64,000 bases of DNA from Pseudomonadota bacterium (GTDB taxonomy: Bacteria; Pseudomonadota; Gammaproteobacteria; Burkholderiales; Thiobacillaceae): assembly GCA_021848725.1 (NCBI GenBank), contig JAJZTS010000007.1, positions 1 to 64,000 on the forward strand, written 5' to 3'. Position 1 is the first letter of the stretch, and every line of letters begins with the position of its first letter. The position numbers and the translations under genes were made by a program. A model generated the notes under the pieces. It was not told the origin of the DNA. It did no database searches and saw only the letters and a program-made list of their open reading frames with translations. Positions 17,880 to 26,413 of this stretch are shown here, in pieces.

Positions 17880-20800
17880 ATTTCTTGTATGAGACCGCGC
17901 AACAGGGCCACGCGCTGTTCCAGGTTGTTCGAGGTCTTTTCCAGCTTGATCCGATCCTGCCCGGCCAGCTTGTATTCGCGCTTGGCCTGGATCAATTTGA
18001 TCAGCTTCATCGGGTCGATCGGCGGATCGGGCACGAACTGCACGGCGATGCTGTCGGGGCCGGCCTCGATTTTTCGGATGCCATAGGGGGCGGTCTCGAT
18101 CCGCAGCCGGTGGGTCTCCAACAGCGCGCGGGCCGGTTCCGGCAGCAGGCCGAAGCGGTCGATCAGCTCCTCGTGCAGGCCGTCCAGCTCTTCGGCATTG
18201 GCACAGTTGGCCAGGCGCTTGTATAGCACCAGCCGCTCGTGCACGTCGGCGCAGTAGCTGTCCGGCAGCAGGGCCGGGATGTGCAGGTTGATCTCGGCGG
18301 TGGCCGCCAACGGCGCCGCCACGTCCGGCTCCTTGCCAGCCTTGAGCGACTTCACCGCCTGGTTGAGCATGTCGTTGAACAGCGAGAAGCCGACCTCCTG
18401 CATCTCGCCGCTCTGGTCCTCGCCCAGCACCTCGCCGGCGCCGCGAATCTCCAGGTCGTGCATGGCCAGGTAAAAGCCCGAACCCAGCTCCTCCATGGAC
18501 TGGATCGCCTCCAGCCGTTTCTTGGCGGCCGGCGTGATCGCCGCCTTGTCGCCCGTGCCGCTGCCCGGCGGGGTCAAGAGATAGGCATAGGCCTGGTGGT
18601 GCGAGCGGCCGACCCGGCCGCGCAACTGGTGCAGCTGGGCCAGGCCGAACTTGTCGGCCCGGTGCATCAGGATGGTGTTGGCGGTCGGCACGTTGATGCC
18701 GGTTTCGATGATGGTGGTGCAGAGCAGCAGGTTGAAGCGCTGGTGGTAGAAGTCGCGCATCACGTGCTCCAGCTCGCGTTCCGGCATCTGGCCGTGGGCC
18801 ACCTCGATCCGCGCCTCGGGCAAGAGCTTGGCCAGCTTCTCGCGCATGGCCTGGATGGTCTCCACCTCGTTGTGCAGGAAGTAGATCTGGCCGCCGCGCT
18901 TCAGTTCGCGCAGGCAGGCCTCGCGGATCAGGCCGTCGGAGAAGGGCTGGACGAAGGTCTTGATCGCCAGGCGCTTCTGCGGTGCGGTGGCGATCACTGA
19001 GAAGTCGCGGATGCCTTCGAGCGACATCGCCAGGGTGCGCGGGATCGGCGTCGCGGTCAGGGTCAGCACGTCGACCTCGGCGCGCAGGGCCTTGAGCCGC
19101 TCCTTCTGCCGCACGCCGAAGCGGTGTTCCTCGTCGATGATGACCAGGCCCAGGTTCTTGAACTTCACATCCTCCGACAAGAGCTTGTGGGTGCCGATCG
19201 CCACGTCGATGCGGCCGGCCGCGAGGCCTTCCAGCGCGGCGTTCACCTCCTTGGCCGAGCGGAAGCGCGACAGCTCGGCCAGCTTCACCGGAAAGTCGGC
19301 GAAGCGGTCGGCGAAGGTCTGGAAGTGCTGCTCGGCCAACAGGGTGGTGGGGCAGAGCACCGCCACCTGGGCGCCGTCGGCCACCGCGACGAAGGCGGCG
19401 CGCAGCGCGACCTCGGTCTTGCCGAAGCCGACATCGCCGCAGACCAGGCGGTCCATGGGCTTGCCCGACTTCATGTCGCTTACCACCGCCTCGATGGCGG
19501 CCAGCTGGTCCGGCGTTTCCTCGAAGCCGAAGCCCTCGGCGAAGGCGTCGAGGTCGTGGCCCTTGACCAGGAAGGCGCGGCCCTGGCGCGCAGCGCGCTG
19601 GGCGTAGAGGTTGAGCAGCTCGGCCGCGGTGTCGCGCGCCTTCTCCATGGCGCGGCGCTTGGCCTTCTCCCACTGGCCGCTGCCCAGCTTGTGCAGCGGC
19701 GTGGTGTCCGGGTCGCCACCCATGTAGCGGGCGATCAGCTGCAACTGCGCCACCGGCACGTAGAGCTTGTCGCCGCCGGCATATTCCAGGGTGAGGAACT
19801 CGGTGTCGCCGTCGCCGTAGTCCATGCTGACCAGGCCGAGATAGCGGCCGATGCCGTGCTCGACATGCACCACCGGGTCGCCGATCTTCAGCTCCGACAG
19901 GTCGCGCAGCAGGCCCTCGATCTGGGTCGGTTTGCCGGCGCGCTGGCGCCGGGCCACGGCGCTGCGGGCATAGAGCTCGGTCTCGGTGAGGACGGTGAGC
20001 TTGTGCGTGCCCCCTCTCCAGCTCTCCCCCGCTTGCGGGGGAGAGGGACGCGGATGGTGCTGCGCGCTGTTGAGTTCGACGACGAAGCCGGCGGCGAGCG
20101 GGCCGGTGGTCAGCCAAAACTTCCCCTCTCCCTCCGGGAGAGGGGGTAGGGGTGAGGGAACAGCATTGGCGAGAGGGAAAGCCTTTCCTTCACCCCCGGC
20201 CCCTCCCCCAGAGGGGGAGGGGGAATTAGGCCAACCTTCACGCAACTCCGGCTTCAGTCCGTATTCGGCCAGGGCGTTGACCATGGTCTCGCGCCGGCCC
20301 AGGCTCTCGGCCACCAGTAGCGTCGTGCCGGCATGCGCGGCGAGGTGCGCTTTCAGCCGCTGGAACGGGTCCTCGGCCCGGCGCTCCACCTCCACCGCCG
20401 GCGCGGCGGCGAAGGGCAACACATTCCCCTCTCCCTCCGGGAGAGGGGATAGGGGTGAGGGAGCAGTATTGGTTACCGGTGCAGCCTTTCCCTCACCCCC
20501 GGCCCCTCCCCTGGGGGGGGAGGGGTGGCGGCCGCCGATCTCCACCCGGGCGAACGGCCGGATGTTGGCGAAGAAGGTGTCCGGCGTCAGGAACAGCGCC
20601 TCCGCTGCCAGCAGCGGCCGGTGCTTGTCGCCCTGCAGCAGGCGATGACGGCTCTGGGTGTCGCGCCAGAAGTTCTCCACCGCGGCCTGGATATCGCCTT
20701 GCAGCACCAGCGTGGTGCCGGCCGGTAGGTAATCGAACAAGGTGGCGGTGTCGTCGAAGAACAGCGGCAGGTAATACTCCACGCCGCCCGGTGCGAGGGC

Positions 20801-21538
20801 GTTGGACACGTCCTTGTAGACCTGGCTCTTGGACGGATCGCCCTCGAACCGGTCGCGGAAACTCTGGCGGAAATGGGTGATGCCGGCCTCGTCCAGCGGA
20901 AACTCGCGCGCCGGCAGCAGGCGAATCTCGGCGAGCTTGTACAGCGTGCGCTGGCTGTCCGGGTCGAAGGTGCGGATCGACTCCACCTCCTGGTCGAACA
21001 GGTCCAGGCGGAAGGGCAGTTGCACGCCCATGGGGAAGATGTCGATCAGGCCGCCGCGCACCGCGAACTCGCCCGGCGACAGCACCTGGTTGACATGACT
21101 GTAGCCGGCGTTGGCCAGCCGCGTGCGCAGGGCCTCGACGTCCACCTTGTCGCCCTGCTTGAGCAGGAAGGCGTGGGCGGCGAGGAAGGCCGGCGGCGCC
21201 AATCTTTGTGTGGCCGTCGCCGCCGGCGCGATCAGCACGTTCAATTTACCCTCGCTCGCCTGCCACAGCGCGGCCAGACGCTCGGACACCAGGTCCGGGT
21301 GCGGCGAGATCGGGTCGTAGGGCAGGGTCTCCCAGTCCGGGAACAGGCTCACCGCCAGTTGCGGCGCGAACCAGGCGATCTCCTCGGCCAGGCGGGCGGC
21401 ATCCTGCGCCGTTTCGGTCAGCACCAGCAGGGGCGCGGCCGCGGCATAGCCGGCCAGGACCAGGGCATCGGCCGAGCCGGGCAGGCGCGGCAGCCTCAGT
21501 CTCTGGGCCGGTGCGGGGAGGGGAGGCAAAACGGGCAT
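17873..21538 (-). CDS. mfd: Transcription-repair coupling factor Mfd, with REP-derived inserts
   Basis: ATP-dependent translocase that removes stalled RNA polymerase and recruits UvrA. The 1221 residues comprise a UvrB-like N-terminal region (ETLPYDPISPHPDLVSERL), an RNA-polymerase-interaction segment (IGDPVVHVEHGIGRYLG) and a RecG-like motor (GDVGFGKTEVALRAAF, DEEHRFGVRQKE, TATPIPRTLAMSL). A TRCF C-domain follows. It is about 70 residues longer than E. coli Mfd. The excess is three Gly/Pro/Glu-rich stretches at about residues 336-373, 437-473 and 494-510, each encoded by a REP-like palindromic DNA unit read in frame. Helicase motifs are intact and no stop is introduced, so the protein is probably functional. 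Confidence 0.95.
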   Translation of the reverse strand: MPVLPPLPAPAQRLRLPRLPGSADALVLAGYAAAAPLLVLTETAQDAARLAEEIAWFAPQLAVSLFPDWETLPYDPISPHPDLVSERLAALWQASEGKLNVLIAPAATATQRLAPPAFLAAHAFLLKQGDKVDVEALRTRLANAGYSHVNQVLSPGEFAVRGGLIDIFPMGVQLPFRLDLFDQEVESIRTFDPDSQRTLYKLAEIRLLPAREFPLDEAGITHFRQSFRDRFEGDPSKSQVYKDVSNALAPGGVEYYLPLFFDDTATLFDYLPAGTTLVLQGDIQAAVENFWRDTQSRHRLLQGDKHRPLLAAEALFLTPDTFFANIRPFARVEIGGRHPSPPRGGAGGEGKAAPVTNTAPSPLSPLPEGEGNVLPFAAAPAVEVERRAEDPFQRLKAHLAAHAGTTLLVAESLGRRETMVNALAEYGLKPELREGWPNSPSPSGGGAGGEGKAFPLANAVPSPLPPLPEGEGKFWLTTGPLAAGFVVELNSAQHHPRPSPPQAGESWRGGTHKLTVLTETELYARSAVARRQRAGKPTQIEGLLRDLSELKIGDPVVHVEHGIGRYLGLVSMDYGDGDTEFLTLEYAGGDKLYVPVAQLQLIARYMGGDPDTTPLHKLGSGQWEKAKRRAMEKARDTAAELLNLYAQRAARQGRAFLVKGHDLDAFAEGFGFEETPDQLAAIEAVVSDMKSGKPMDRLVCGDVGFGKTEVALRAAFVAVADGAQVAVLCPTTLLAEQHFQTFADRFADFPVKLAELSRFRSAKEVNAALEGLAAGRIDVAIGTHKLLSEDVKFKNLGLVIIDEEHRFGVRQKERLKALRAEVDVLTLTATPIPRTLAMSLEGIRDFSVIATAPQKRLAIKTFVQPFSDGLIREACLRELKRGGQIYFLHNEVETIQAMREKLAKLLPEARIEVAHGQMPERELEHVMRDFYHQRFNLLLCTTIIETGINVPTANTILMHRADKFGLAQLHQLRGRVGRSHHQAYAYLLTPPGSGTGDKAAITPAAKKRLEAIQSMEELGSGFYLAMHDLEIRGAGEVLGEDQSGEMQEVGFSLFNDMLNQAVKSLKAGKEPDVAAPLAATAEINLHIPALLPDSYCADVHERLVLYKRLANCANAEELDGLHEELIDRFGLLPEPARALLETHRLRIETAPYGIRKIEAGPDSIAVQFVPDPPIDPMKLIKLIQAKREYKLAGQDRIKLEKTSNNLEQRVALLRGLIQEIA
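20010..20052. repeat. REP-like palindromic unit C inside mfd
   Basis: The sequence is built around CTCTCCCCCGCTTGCGGGGGAG (here cited as positions 20022-20043). It is a near-perfect hairpin of the class CCCTCTCC...GGAGAGGG seen in the other units. It is read in frame within mfd as the peptide PSPPQAGESWRG. Confidence 0.8.
20121..20223. repeat. REP-like doublet B inside mfd
   Basis: This is a pair of GC-rich palindromes (CCCTCTCCCTCCGGGAGAGGG at its left, about 20123-20144, and CCCCTCCCCCAGAGGGGGAGGGG at its right) in opposite orientation, separated by about 45 bp. It is highly similar to doublet A at 20424. In the mfd frame it encodes a 34-residue peptide with the pattern GGGAGGEGKA...PSPLPPLPEGEG. 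Confidence 0.85.
20424..20526. repeat. REP-like doublet A inside mfd
   Basis: This is the second copy of the same doublet, with the left palindrome at about 20426-20447 and the right one at about 20499-20525. The encoded peptide follows PRGGAGGEGKA...PSPLSPLPEGEG. The central spacers of A and B differ while the palindromes are nearly identical, as expected for mobile BIME-like units rather than a simple tandem duplication. Confidence 0.85.
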
Positions 21539-21646
21539 CTAAGAACGATCTGAAAAGTACCGTCACGGCAGGGGCCTGGGCCGCAGCCGCAACAAAGGCC
21601 AAATTATCTCAGATCGAGTCGGCGCGGGGCTAGGTGCGGCCTGCCC

Positions 21647-22582
21647 TTAAAACCAAAACGCGGTGTCCTTCAGCAGGAATTCCTCGTGCGGCATGTAGTG
21701 CGAGCCGTCGCAGGAGAAGGTCAAGCTGACCATGCCGTTGAACAGATTGATCGAGGCCAGACGCAGATAAAAGGTCGGGTCGGTGAGGCGCAGGGCCCGC
21801 AGGGTGCTGAGAATCCGCTTGTTGTCACTCTGCGCGATTGCCGCATTGCCCGGGTAGGGGCGGCGTGGATAGACCAGGCAGATATCCGGATCGCTCAATG
21901 CCTCGTGGTCGAGGATGCGATAGCGGAACGGGTCATCCACGGTCCAGAGGGTGGCCTGGCTGCTGGAGAAATGGATCTGGCACTGAAACACCCCCCGGTC
22001 CGTCAGCAACTCTTCCAGGATGGACAAGGCCTGCTCCAGGTTGCCATCCATCGGGCTTTCCACTCGGCACTGTTGAAAGACGTGGCTGCGTATCGATGGA
22101 TCGCCTTTTACCTGGCGCCAATAACCGGGTTCTTCGTAGAGTTCTGCGGTGACCGGCAAGTTGCGCAGATCGAAGTCGGCGCCGAGATAGCCCCATGTCT
22201 GTGCATCCGAGCGCACGAGTTGCAAGGCCGTGAGCGACGGCCGGCGCGAAAGCTGGCTGATGTAGGCATCCGAGAGCAGGAAGCCCCAGGCCGGTACCGC
22301 CTCTTTCATGTAGGGGCGTTGGGAGCGGTCGCGGCCGAAATGCCCAGGCACGATGCCGTCATTCGCGATGTTGTCGCAGATCTGGATGCCATCGGTGCCC
22401 ATGCAGTAGAGGAAGGTGCAATGCGGGATGCCGTCGAAGCCTTGGGCAAGCACCTCGTTCAGCCGCGCGCGGTCGGGCCAGGCTTCGGTGCAGCGGCCCG
22501 CCAGGCGGGCCAGAGGATCATGCAGCATACGCGCAAGCTGTTCCCGCTGCAGATAGATACTGTCTTTCCAAAAAGCGTTCAT
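21647..22582 (-). CDS. Stand-alone PDC/Cache-type sensor domain protein
   Basis: Not assigned to a named gene. The 311 residues (ATG at 22582, with AGGTGG about 6 bases upstream) have no signal peptide or transmembrane segment. The central part resembles a PDC sensor: GRDRSQRPYMKEAVPAWGFLLSDAYIS followed by LTALQLVRSDAQTWGYLGADFDLRNLP, the pattern of Cache ligand pockets, where the RSQRPY stretch often contacts a ligand. No kinase, cyclase or methyl-acceptor domain is attached. A GTG at 22618 would add 12 residues but lacks a ribosome-binding site. The signal and partner are unknown. It lies downstream of the Gly-rich protein gene on the same strand. Confidence 0.7.
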   Translation of the reverse strand: MNAFWKDSIYLQREQLARMLHDPLARLAGRCTEAWPDRARLNEVLAQGFDGIPHCTFLYCMGTDGIQICDNIANDGIVPGHFGRDRSQRPYMKEAVPAWGFLLSDAYISQLSRRPSLTALQLVRSDAQTWGYLGADFDLRNLPVTAELYEEPGYWRQVKGDPSIRSHVFQQCRVESPMDGNLEQALSILEELLTDRGVFQCQIHFSSSQATLWTVDDPFRYRILDHEALSDPDICLVYPRRPYPGNAAIAQSDNKRILSTLRALRLTDPTFYLRLASINLFNGMVSLTFSCDGSHYMPHEEFLLKDTAFWF

Positions 22583-22847
22583 GTCGCCACCTGCGCGTCG
22601 GGGGATTGAAGAACTCACCTGGATATAAGCAAAGAAGATACCTACCCGTCGATTGGACAGGAATCGTCCGAGCTTGTTCGGGTACGGCGATAAAGAATTT
22701 GTATGGCGATCTGGAAGATCGAAGGTCGGCCTCGCCCAGATCGGGGCGGGCCTGGCGGCGGCTGGAAGGGGCGGGTGTGGGGAAGGGAGCGGGTACGCCC
22801 GTTTCGGGAGATGCCTGGCGTACCCTGGCGCAAGTTAACGGGATGGA

Positions 22848-23189
22848 TCAATAACCGCGCTGGCGGCCCGGCCCCATGCCGCCGCCGGGCCCCATCCCGC
22901 CGCCGGGGCTCATGCCCGGCCCAGGGCCGCTGCCGCGCGGCGGCGGTTCGGCTGGCAGGGTCTTGCCCTGGGCTTTGGCCCGCGCCACCATCGCGTCGTG
23001 GTGCTCTTGGCGCAGCTTGTCGCGCTCTTCCGGCGTATTGGCCGCGCGTATCTTGTTGCGGTAATCGGTGCGCTCCTGCGCCGTCATCAGTTGGCTGCCA
23101 TAAATCGGCTCATCGGCGGCCAGGGCCGGTGCGGCAGAAAGCATGAGGCCGAGCAACAGGCCGGCCATGGGCAATCGTTTGGCTTTCAT
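22848..23189 (-). CDS. Small exported protein with Gly/Pro/Met-rich tail
   Basis: Function not recognised. The 113 residues have a clear signal peptide (MKAKRLPMAGLLLGLMLSAAPALA), a charged helical middle (YGSQLMTAQERTDYRNKIRAANTPEERDKLRQEHHDAMVARAKAQG) and a disordered tail with GPGPGMSPGGGMGPGGGMGPG. The LMTxxERxxYR segment recurs in many small periplasmic proteins of betaproteobacteria. A perfect AAGGAG lies 7 bases before the ATG at 23189. The His and Met content could bind metal, but that is speculative. Confidence 0.75.
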   Translation of the reverse strand: MKAKRLPMAGLLLGLMLSAAPALAADEPIYGSQLMTAQERTDYRNKIRAANTPEERDKLRQEHHDAMVARAKAQGKTLPAEPPPRGSGPGPGMSPGGGMGPGGGMGPGRQRGY

Positions 23190-23300
23190 CGTCGACTCCT
23201 TGTGCAGATCATTCGGGACGGCGCGCCGTGTCCGTGCTGCGCCTTCACTCACTCTAGACGGAGCGGGGGAATCCGAAAGCCATGCTTTTTCTAAGGTCGC

Positions 23301-24578
23301 TTACTTGGCCTCTTGTTGATTCATCCACTTCAAGCGCTGGCACAAGCTGCCGACGATGCGGCGCGAGAACGGCGCGGAATAGCGCATGAGCTCTTCCAGC
23401 ATCTGCGGCGGCAGGGCCAGCACGATGACCTCGGTCTCGGCGACCACGGTGGCGGTGCGCGGCTCGTTCAACAGGTAGGCCATCTCGCCGAACAGCTCGC
23501 CTTGCTCGATGTGGCCGAGCGGCGTGCCCTCGGGGCCGCCCTTGTACAGCGCGACCCGGCCGGAATAGAGGTAGTAGCTCAGGTCGCCGGCCTCGCCTTC
23601 GCGGATGAGCACGCTGCCGGCGGGCAGGGGCTGGCCGTATTTGGCGAGCAGGCGGTTGGTGCTGCTGAAGGCCAAGTTTTCCAGGCGATTGGCGCCTTGG
23701 CCTTCGCGGCCGAGGAACAGGCGTTCCAAGGCGGCGACGTCGACCTTGGTCACGGCATACAGGCATTGCGCCCAGGCGAAGAAGGTGACGCTGATGAAAT
23801 AGATGCCGATCAGCACGAACACCACGCCGGCGAGCGAGCCGTAGACGGCGCGGTATTTCTCGGCGCTGAAGAAATGACCGAAGCCGATGGCGAGGACGAT
23901 CAGACTGAGCGCGGCCAGCGCGCTGACCCACAAGGTAGGACGCAACGGCGGCCGGCGCAGCGGCAGATGGCGGAAGGCGAAGAAGGTGAGGGCCCAGACG
24001 GTGAGCAGGGTGAACAGGCCGCTGGCCACCTGCAGGGCCTCGGCCCGGCCGGCGCCGAGCAGCGAGGGCTGGGCCAGGAATTCCAGCACGCCGCGGGCGG
24101 CGACGCCGAGCAGGATGAGCAGGAAGGCCAGCGGCACGATGAGCAGGGGAATGGCCCAGGACACCACGAAACGGCGCTTGCTGTCGGCCGGAAAGATCAC
24201 CCGGAAGGCGCTTTGCAGGGCATTGAGCAGGCCGCGCGAGGACAGCAGCAGGGTGAGCAGCCCGACGCCGCCGGCGGCGAGCCGGGCCTTTTCCGGCAGC
24301 ACGCCGAATTGGCGCAGGGTGTCGAGATGGAACTGGTCGTAGATGGCGGCCAGCAGGATGGAGCCGGCGGCCGAGGTCTCCGCCCAGCGCTCGATCAGGC
24401 CGATGGCGTAGAACGCAAGCATGATCAGCGGCGCGGCGGACAGCAGGAAATACAGCGACACCGCCGCCGCGTGGTTGAGCAGTTCGTTCTTGCTGAACAG
24501 GCGCCAGGTGGTCCAGCCGGTCTGCATCAGCCAGTCGAGCCGGTCGCGGTGCCGGGCGGGGGTTTTCGTGTCTGTCAT
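23301..24578 (-). CDS. YihY/UPF0761 inner-membrane protein fused to a cyclic-nucleotide-binding domain
   Basis: The 425 residues have two parts. Residues 1-285 match the YihY/BrkB family: an N-terminal segment LFSKNELLNHAAAVSLYFLLSAAPLIMLAFYAIGL and about six membrane helices up to VFVLIGIYFISVTFFAWAQCLYAV. Residues about 305-415 form a Crp-type cNMP-binding domain: LPAGSVLIREGEAGDLSYYLYSGRVALYKG, then the binding cassette LGHIEQGELFGEMAYLLNEPRTATVVAETEVIVLAL. The classic arginine of the phosphate cassette (GE...R-TA) is present. The fusion suggests a membrane protein gated by a nucleotide, which is an inference. It is divergent from the DUF1015 gene. The start could also be the ATG at 24584. 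Confidence 0.85.
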   Translation of the reverse strand: MTDTKTPARHRDRLDWLMQTGWTTWRLFSKNELLNHAAAVSLYFLLSAAPLIMLAFYAIGLIERWAETSAAGSILLAAIYDQFHLDTLRQFGVLPEKARLAAGGVGLLTLLLSSRGLLNALQSAFRVIFPADSKRRFVVSWAIPLLIVPLAFLLILLGVAARGVLEFLAQPSLLGAGRAEALQVASGLFTLLTVWALTFFAFRHLPLRRPPLRPTLWVSALAALSLIVLAIGFGHFFSAEKYRAVYGSLAGVVFVLIGIYFISVTFFAWAQCLYAVTKVDVAALERLFLGREGQGANRLENLAFSSTNRLLAKYGQPLPAGSVLIREGEAGDLSYYLYSGRVALYKGGPEGTPLGHIEQGELFGEMAYLLNEPRTATVVAETEVIVLALPPQMLEELMRYSAPFSRRIVGSLCQRLKWMNQQEAK

Positions 24579-24640
24579 GTGCATCAAACTAGCCGAAAGT
24601 GGGGGAAGGCGGCAAGAAAGGTAAAATACGGTTTTTTCGG

Positions 24641-24679
24641 CTGGATTGCTGTGGAGGCTTGGCCTCCTCGCAATGACAG
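24641..24679. repeat. REP-like imperfect palindrome in the YihY/DUF1015 divergent gap
   Basis: GGATTGCTGTGGAGGC, TTG, GCCTCCTCGCAATGAC forms an imperfect hairpin whose outer bases (ATTGC...GCAATGAC) match the dispersed repeat family GGATTGC...GCAATGAC common in bacterial intergenic regions. It lies 29 bp upstream of the DUF1015 start and may affect either transcript. Confidence 0.6.
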
Positions 24680-24707
24680 TTGTTGCATTCGTTCGATAGG
24701 AAGCCCT

Positions 24708-25946
24708 ATGTCGCTGATTCGCCCGTTTCCCGCCCTGCGTCCCGCCCACGGTCGCGCCCAGGAGGTCATCGCCCCGCCGTATGACGTGCTCAATACCGAG
24801 GAGGCCCGCGCGCTGGCCGAAGGCCGGCCTTGGAGCTTTCTGCACATCTCCAAGCCGGAGATCGATCTGCCGCCGGACACCGACCCCTATGCCGCGGCGG
24901 TCTATGCCAAGGCCGCCGAGAACCTGAAGAAGATGCTGGCCGCCGGCGTGCTCAAGCAGGACGAGCAGGCCTGCTACTACGCCTATCGCATCATCATGGG
25001 CGAGCACGTGCAGACCGGCCTGGTGGCCGCCGCCAGCGTGGCCGAGTACGACGTGAACCGCATCCGCAAGCACGAGTTCACCCGGCCGGACAAGGAAGAC
25101 GACCGCGTGCGCCAGGTCGAGGCCTTGAATGCCCAGACCGGCCCGGTGCTCTTGGCCTACCCGTGCCAGCCCGAGGTCGACAGCATCATCGCCGCCGCCA
25201 CCCAGGGCCACCCCGAGGCCGATGCCACCTCCGAAGCCGGCGTGCGCCATACCTTGTGGGTGATCCGCGACGCCAAGGCCATCGCCCGCCTGACCGAGCT
25301 GTTCGACGGCATGCATGCGATCTACATCGCCGACGGTCATCACCGCTCGGCCGCCGCCAGCCGTGTTTGCGCCGCGCGCAAGGCGGCCAACCCGAACCAT
25401 ACTGGCGACGAGGCCTACAACTATTTCCTGTCGGTGATCTTCCCCCACCACCAGATGAAGATCCTGGACTACAACCGGGTGATCAAGGATCTGAACGGTT
25501 TGTCCGAGGCCGACTTCCTGGCCAAGGTGGCGGCGAGTTTCAAGGTCGAGGACGCCGCCGCGGCGGTGCGGCCGGCCCGGCCGGGCGAGTTCGGTCTGTA
25601 CCTGGCCGGCAAGTGGCGCAAGCTCACGATCAAGCCCGAGCTGATCCCGGCCGACCCGGTCGGCCGGCTGGATGTCAGCCTGCTGCAGAACAACCTGATC
25701 GCGCCGATCCTCGGCATCGACGACCCGCGCCGCGACAAGCGCATCGACTTCGTCGGCGGCATTCGCGGCCTGCCCGAGCTGGAGAAGCGGGTGAACTCGG
25801 GCGAGATGAGGCTGGCCTTGTCGTTGCACGCCACCGGCATGGAAGACCTGATGGCGGTGGCCGACGCCAACGAGGTGATGCCGCCGAAATCCACTTGGTT
25901 CGAGCCCAAGCTGGCCGACGGCATGGCCTCGCACGTGCTGGGCTAA
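24708..25946 (+). CDS. DUF1015 family protein
   Basis: The family has no experimentally settled role that I can cite. The 412 residues begin MSLIRPFPALRPAHGRAQEVIAPPYDVLN, the DUF1015 N-terminal signature. They contain the conserved block MHAIYIADGHHRSAAASRVCA, whose DGHHR is ParB/Srx-like and suggests nucleotide handling. The C-terminus has LLQNNLIAPILGIDDPRRDKRIDFVGGIRG. There is no signal peptide or membrane segment, so it is cytosolic. It ends at a strong bidirectional hairpin. Start chosen at the ATG at 24708; the same frame is open further upstream but crosses a REP-like repeat and the divergent gene. Confidence 0.85.
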   Translation: MSLIRPFPALRPAHGRAQEVIAPPYDVLNTEEARALAEGRPWSFLHISKPEIDLPPDTDPYAAAVYAKAAENLKKMLAAGVLKQDEQACYYAYRIIMGEHVQTGLVAAASVAEYDVNRIRKHEFTRPDKEDDRVRQVEALNAQTGPVLLAYPCQPEVDSIIAAATQGHPEADATSEAGVRHTLWVIRDAKAIARLTELFDGMHAIYIADGHHRSAAASRVCAARKAANPNHTGDEAYNYFLSVIFPHHQMKILDYNRVIKDLNGLSEADFLAKVAASFKVEDAAAAVRPARPGEFGLYLAGKWRKLTIKPELIPADPVGRLDVSLLQNNLIAPILGIDDPRRDKRIDFVGGIRGLPELEKRVNSGEMRLALSLHATGMEDLMAVADANEVMPPKSTWFEPKLADGMASHVLG

Positions 25947-25971
25947 AATTGCGGTGCTTTACCGCATGTTC

Positions 25972-26008
25972 AAACGAAAAGGGCTGCTCATGGCAGCCCT
26001 TTTCGTTT
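25972..26008. terminator. Bidirectional terminator between DUF1015 and cytochrome c genes
   Basis: The stem AAACGAAAAGGGCTGC pairs with GCAGCCCTTTTCGTTT around a loop of about five bases. The A-run and T-run on the two arms make it work in both directions, serving the plus-strand DUF1015 gene and the minus-strand cytochrome gene that converge here. Confidence 0.92.
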
Positions 26009-26020
26009 GGCGTAGGCCGC

Positions 26021-26404
26021 TCAATGTTGTTGCGACAGGAAGGCGATCAGGTTGGCCCGCTGCTCGACATCACTGATGCCGCCGAAGCTCATGCGGGTGC
26101 CCGGCACCAATTTGCGCGGGTCTTCGAGAAAGGCGCCGAGCTTGTCCGGCGTCCAGGTCAGGCCGCTGCTGCGCAGGGCATCGGAGTAGCTATAGCCTGG
26201 GCTGCTGCCGGCAGGCCGGCCGATCATGGCGTTGAGCGGGGGCCCGAACTTGGTCTTGCCCGGCAGCAGGCTGTGGCACATGGCGCAGGACTGCTCGAAC
26301 TGTCGGGCACCCTGGGCGGCGTCCTCGGCCCGGCCGAGTTGAGGGGCCAAACACGCCGTCAAGGCCAACAGCGGGAGGAAGATATGGCGTTGCGCGGGCC
26401 TCAT
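26021..26404 (-). CDS. Periplasmic class I monohaem cytochrome c
   Basis: The 127 residues have a signal peptide (cleavage after GRA, about residue 26), the haem motif CAMCH (40-44) and a likely distal Met in PGTRMSF (Met 105). FGPPLNAMIGRPAGSSPGYSYSDALRSSGLTW and LVPGTRMSFGGISDVEQRANLIAFL match the soluble cytochrome c2/c550 type. It carries single electrons in the periplasm. It begins 10 bp after the porin-cytochrome gene on the same strand, so the two are almost certainly co-transcribed. The natural inference is that it takes electrons from, or gives them to, the outer-membrane protein. Confidence 0.9.
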   Translation of the reverse strand: MRPAQRHIFLPLLALTACLAPQLGRAEDAAQGARQFEQSCAMCHSLLPGKTKFGPPLNAMIGRPAGSSPGYSYSDALRSSGLTWTPDKLGAFLEDPRKLVPGTRMSFGGISDVEQRANLIAFLSQQH

Positions 26405-26413
26405 GCTTTCCCC

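Noticed and set aside
17826-20117. 763-codon open frame in another minus-strand frame of mfd
   Set aside because: Arg/Pro/Gly-biased shadow of the mfd helicase region; the true frame has all helicase motifs.
20010-20526. CRISPR-like repeats
   Set aside because: The units are palindromic, GC-rich and inside mfd; spacing and unit length do not fit repeats with unique spacers, and no cas genes are present.
22583-22847. Gene in the gap upstream of the PDC protein
   Set aside because: Only overlapping short frames without ribosome-binding sites or conserved content.
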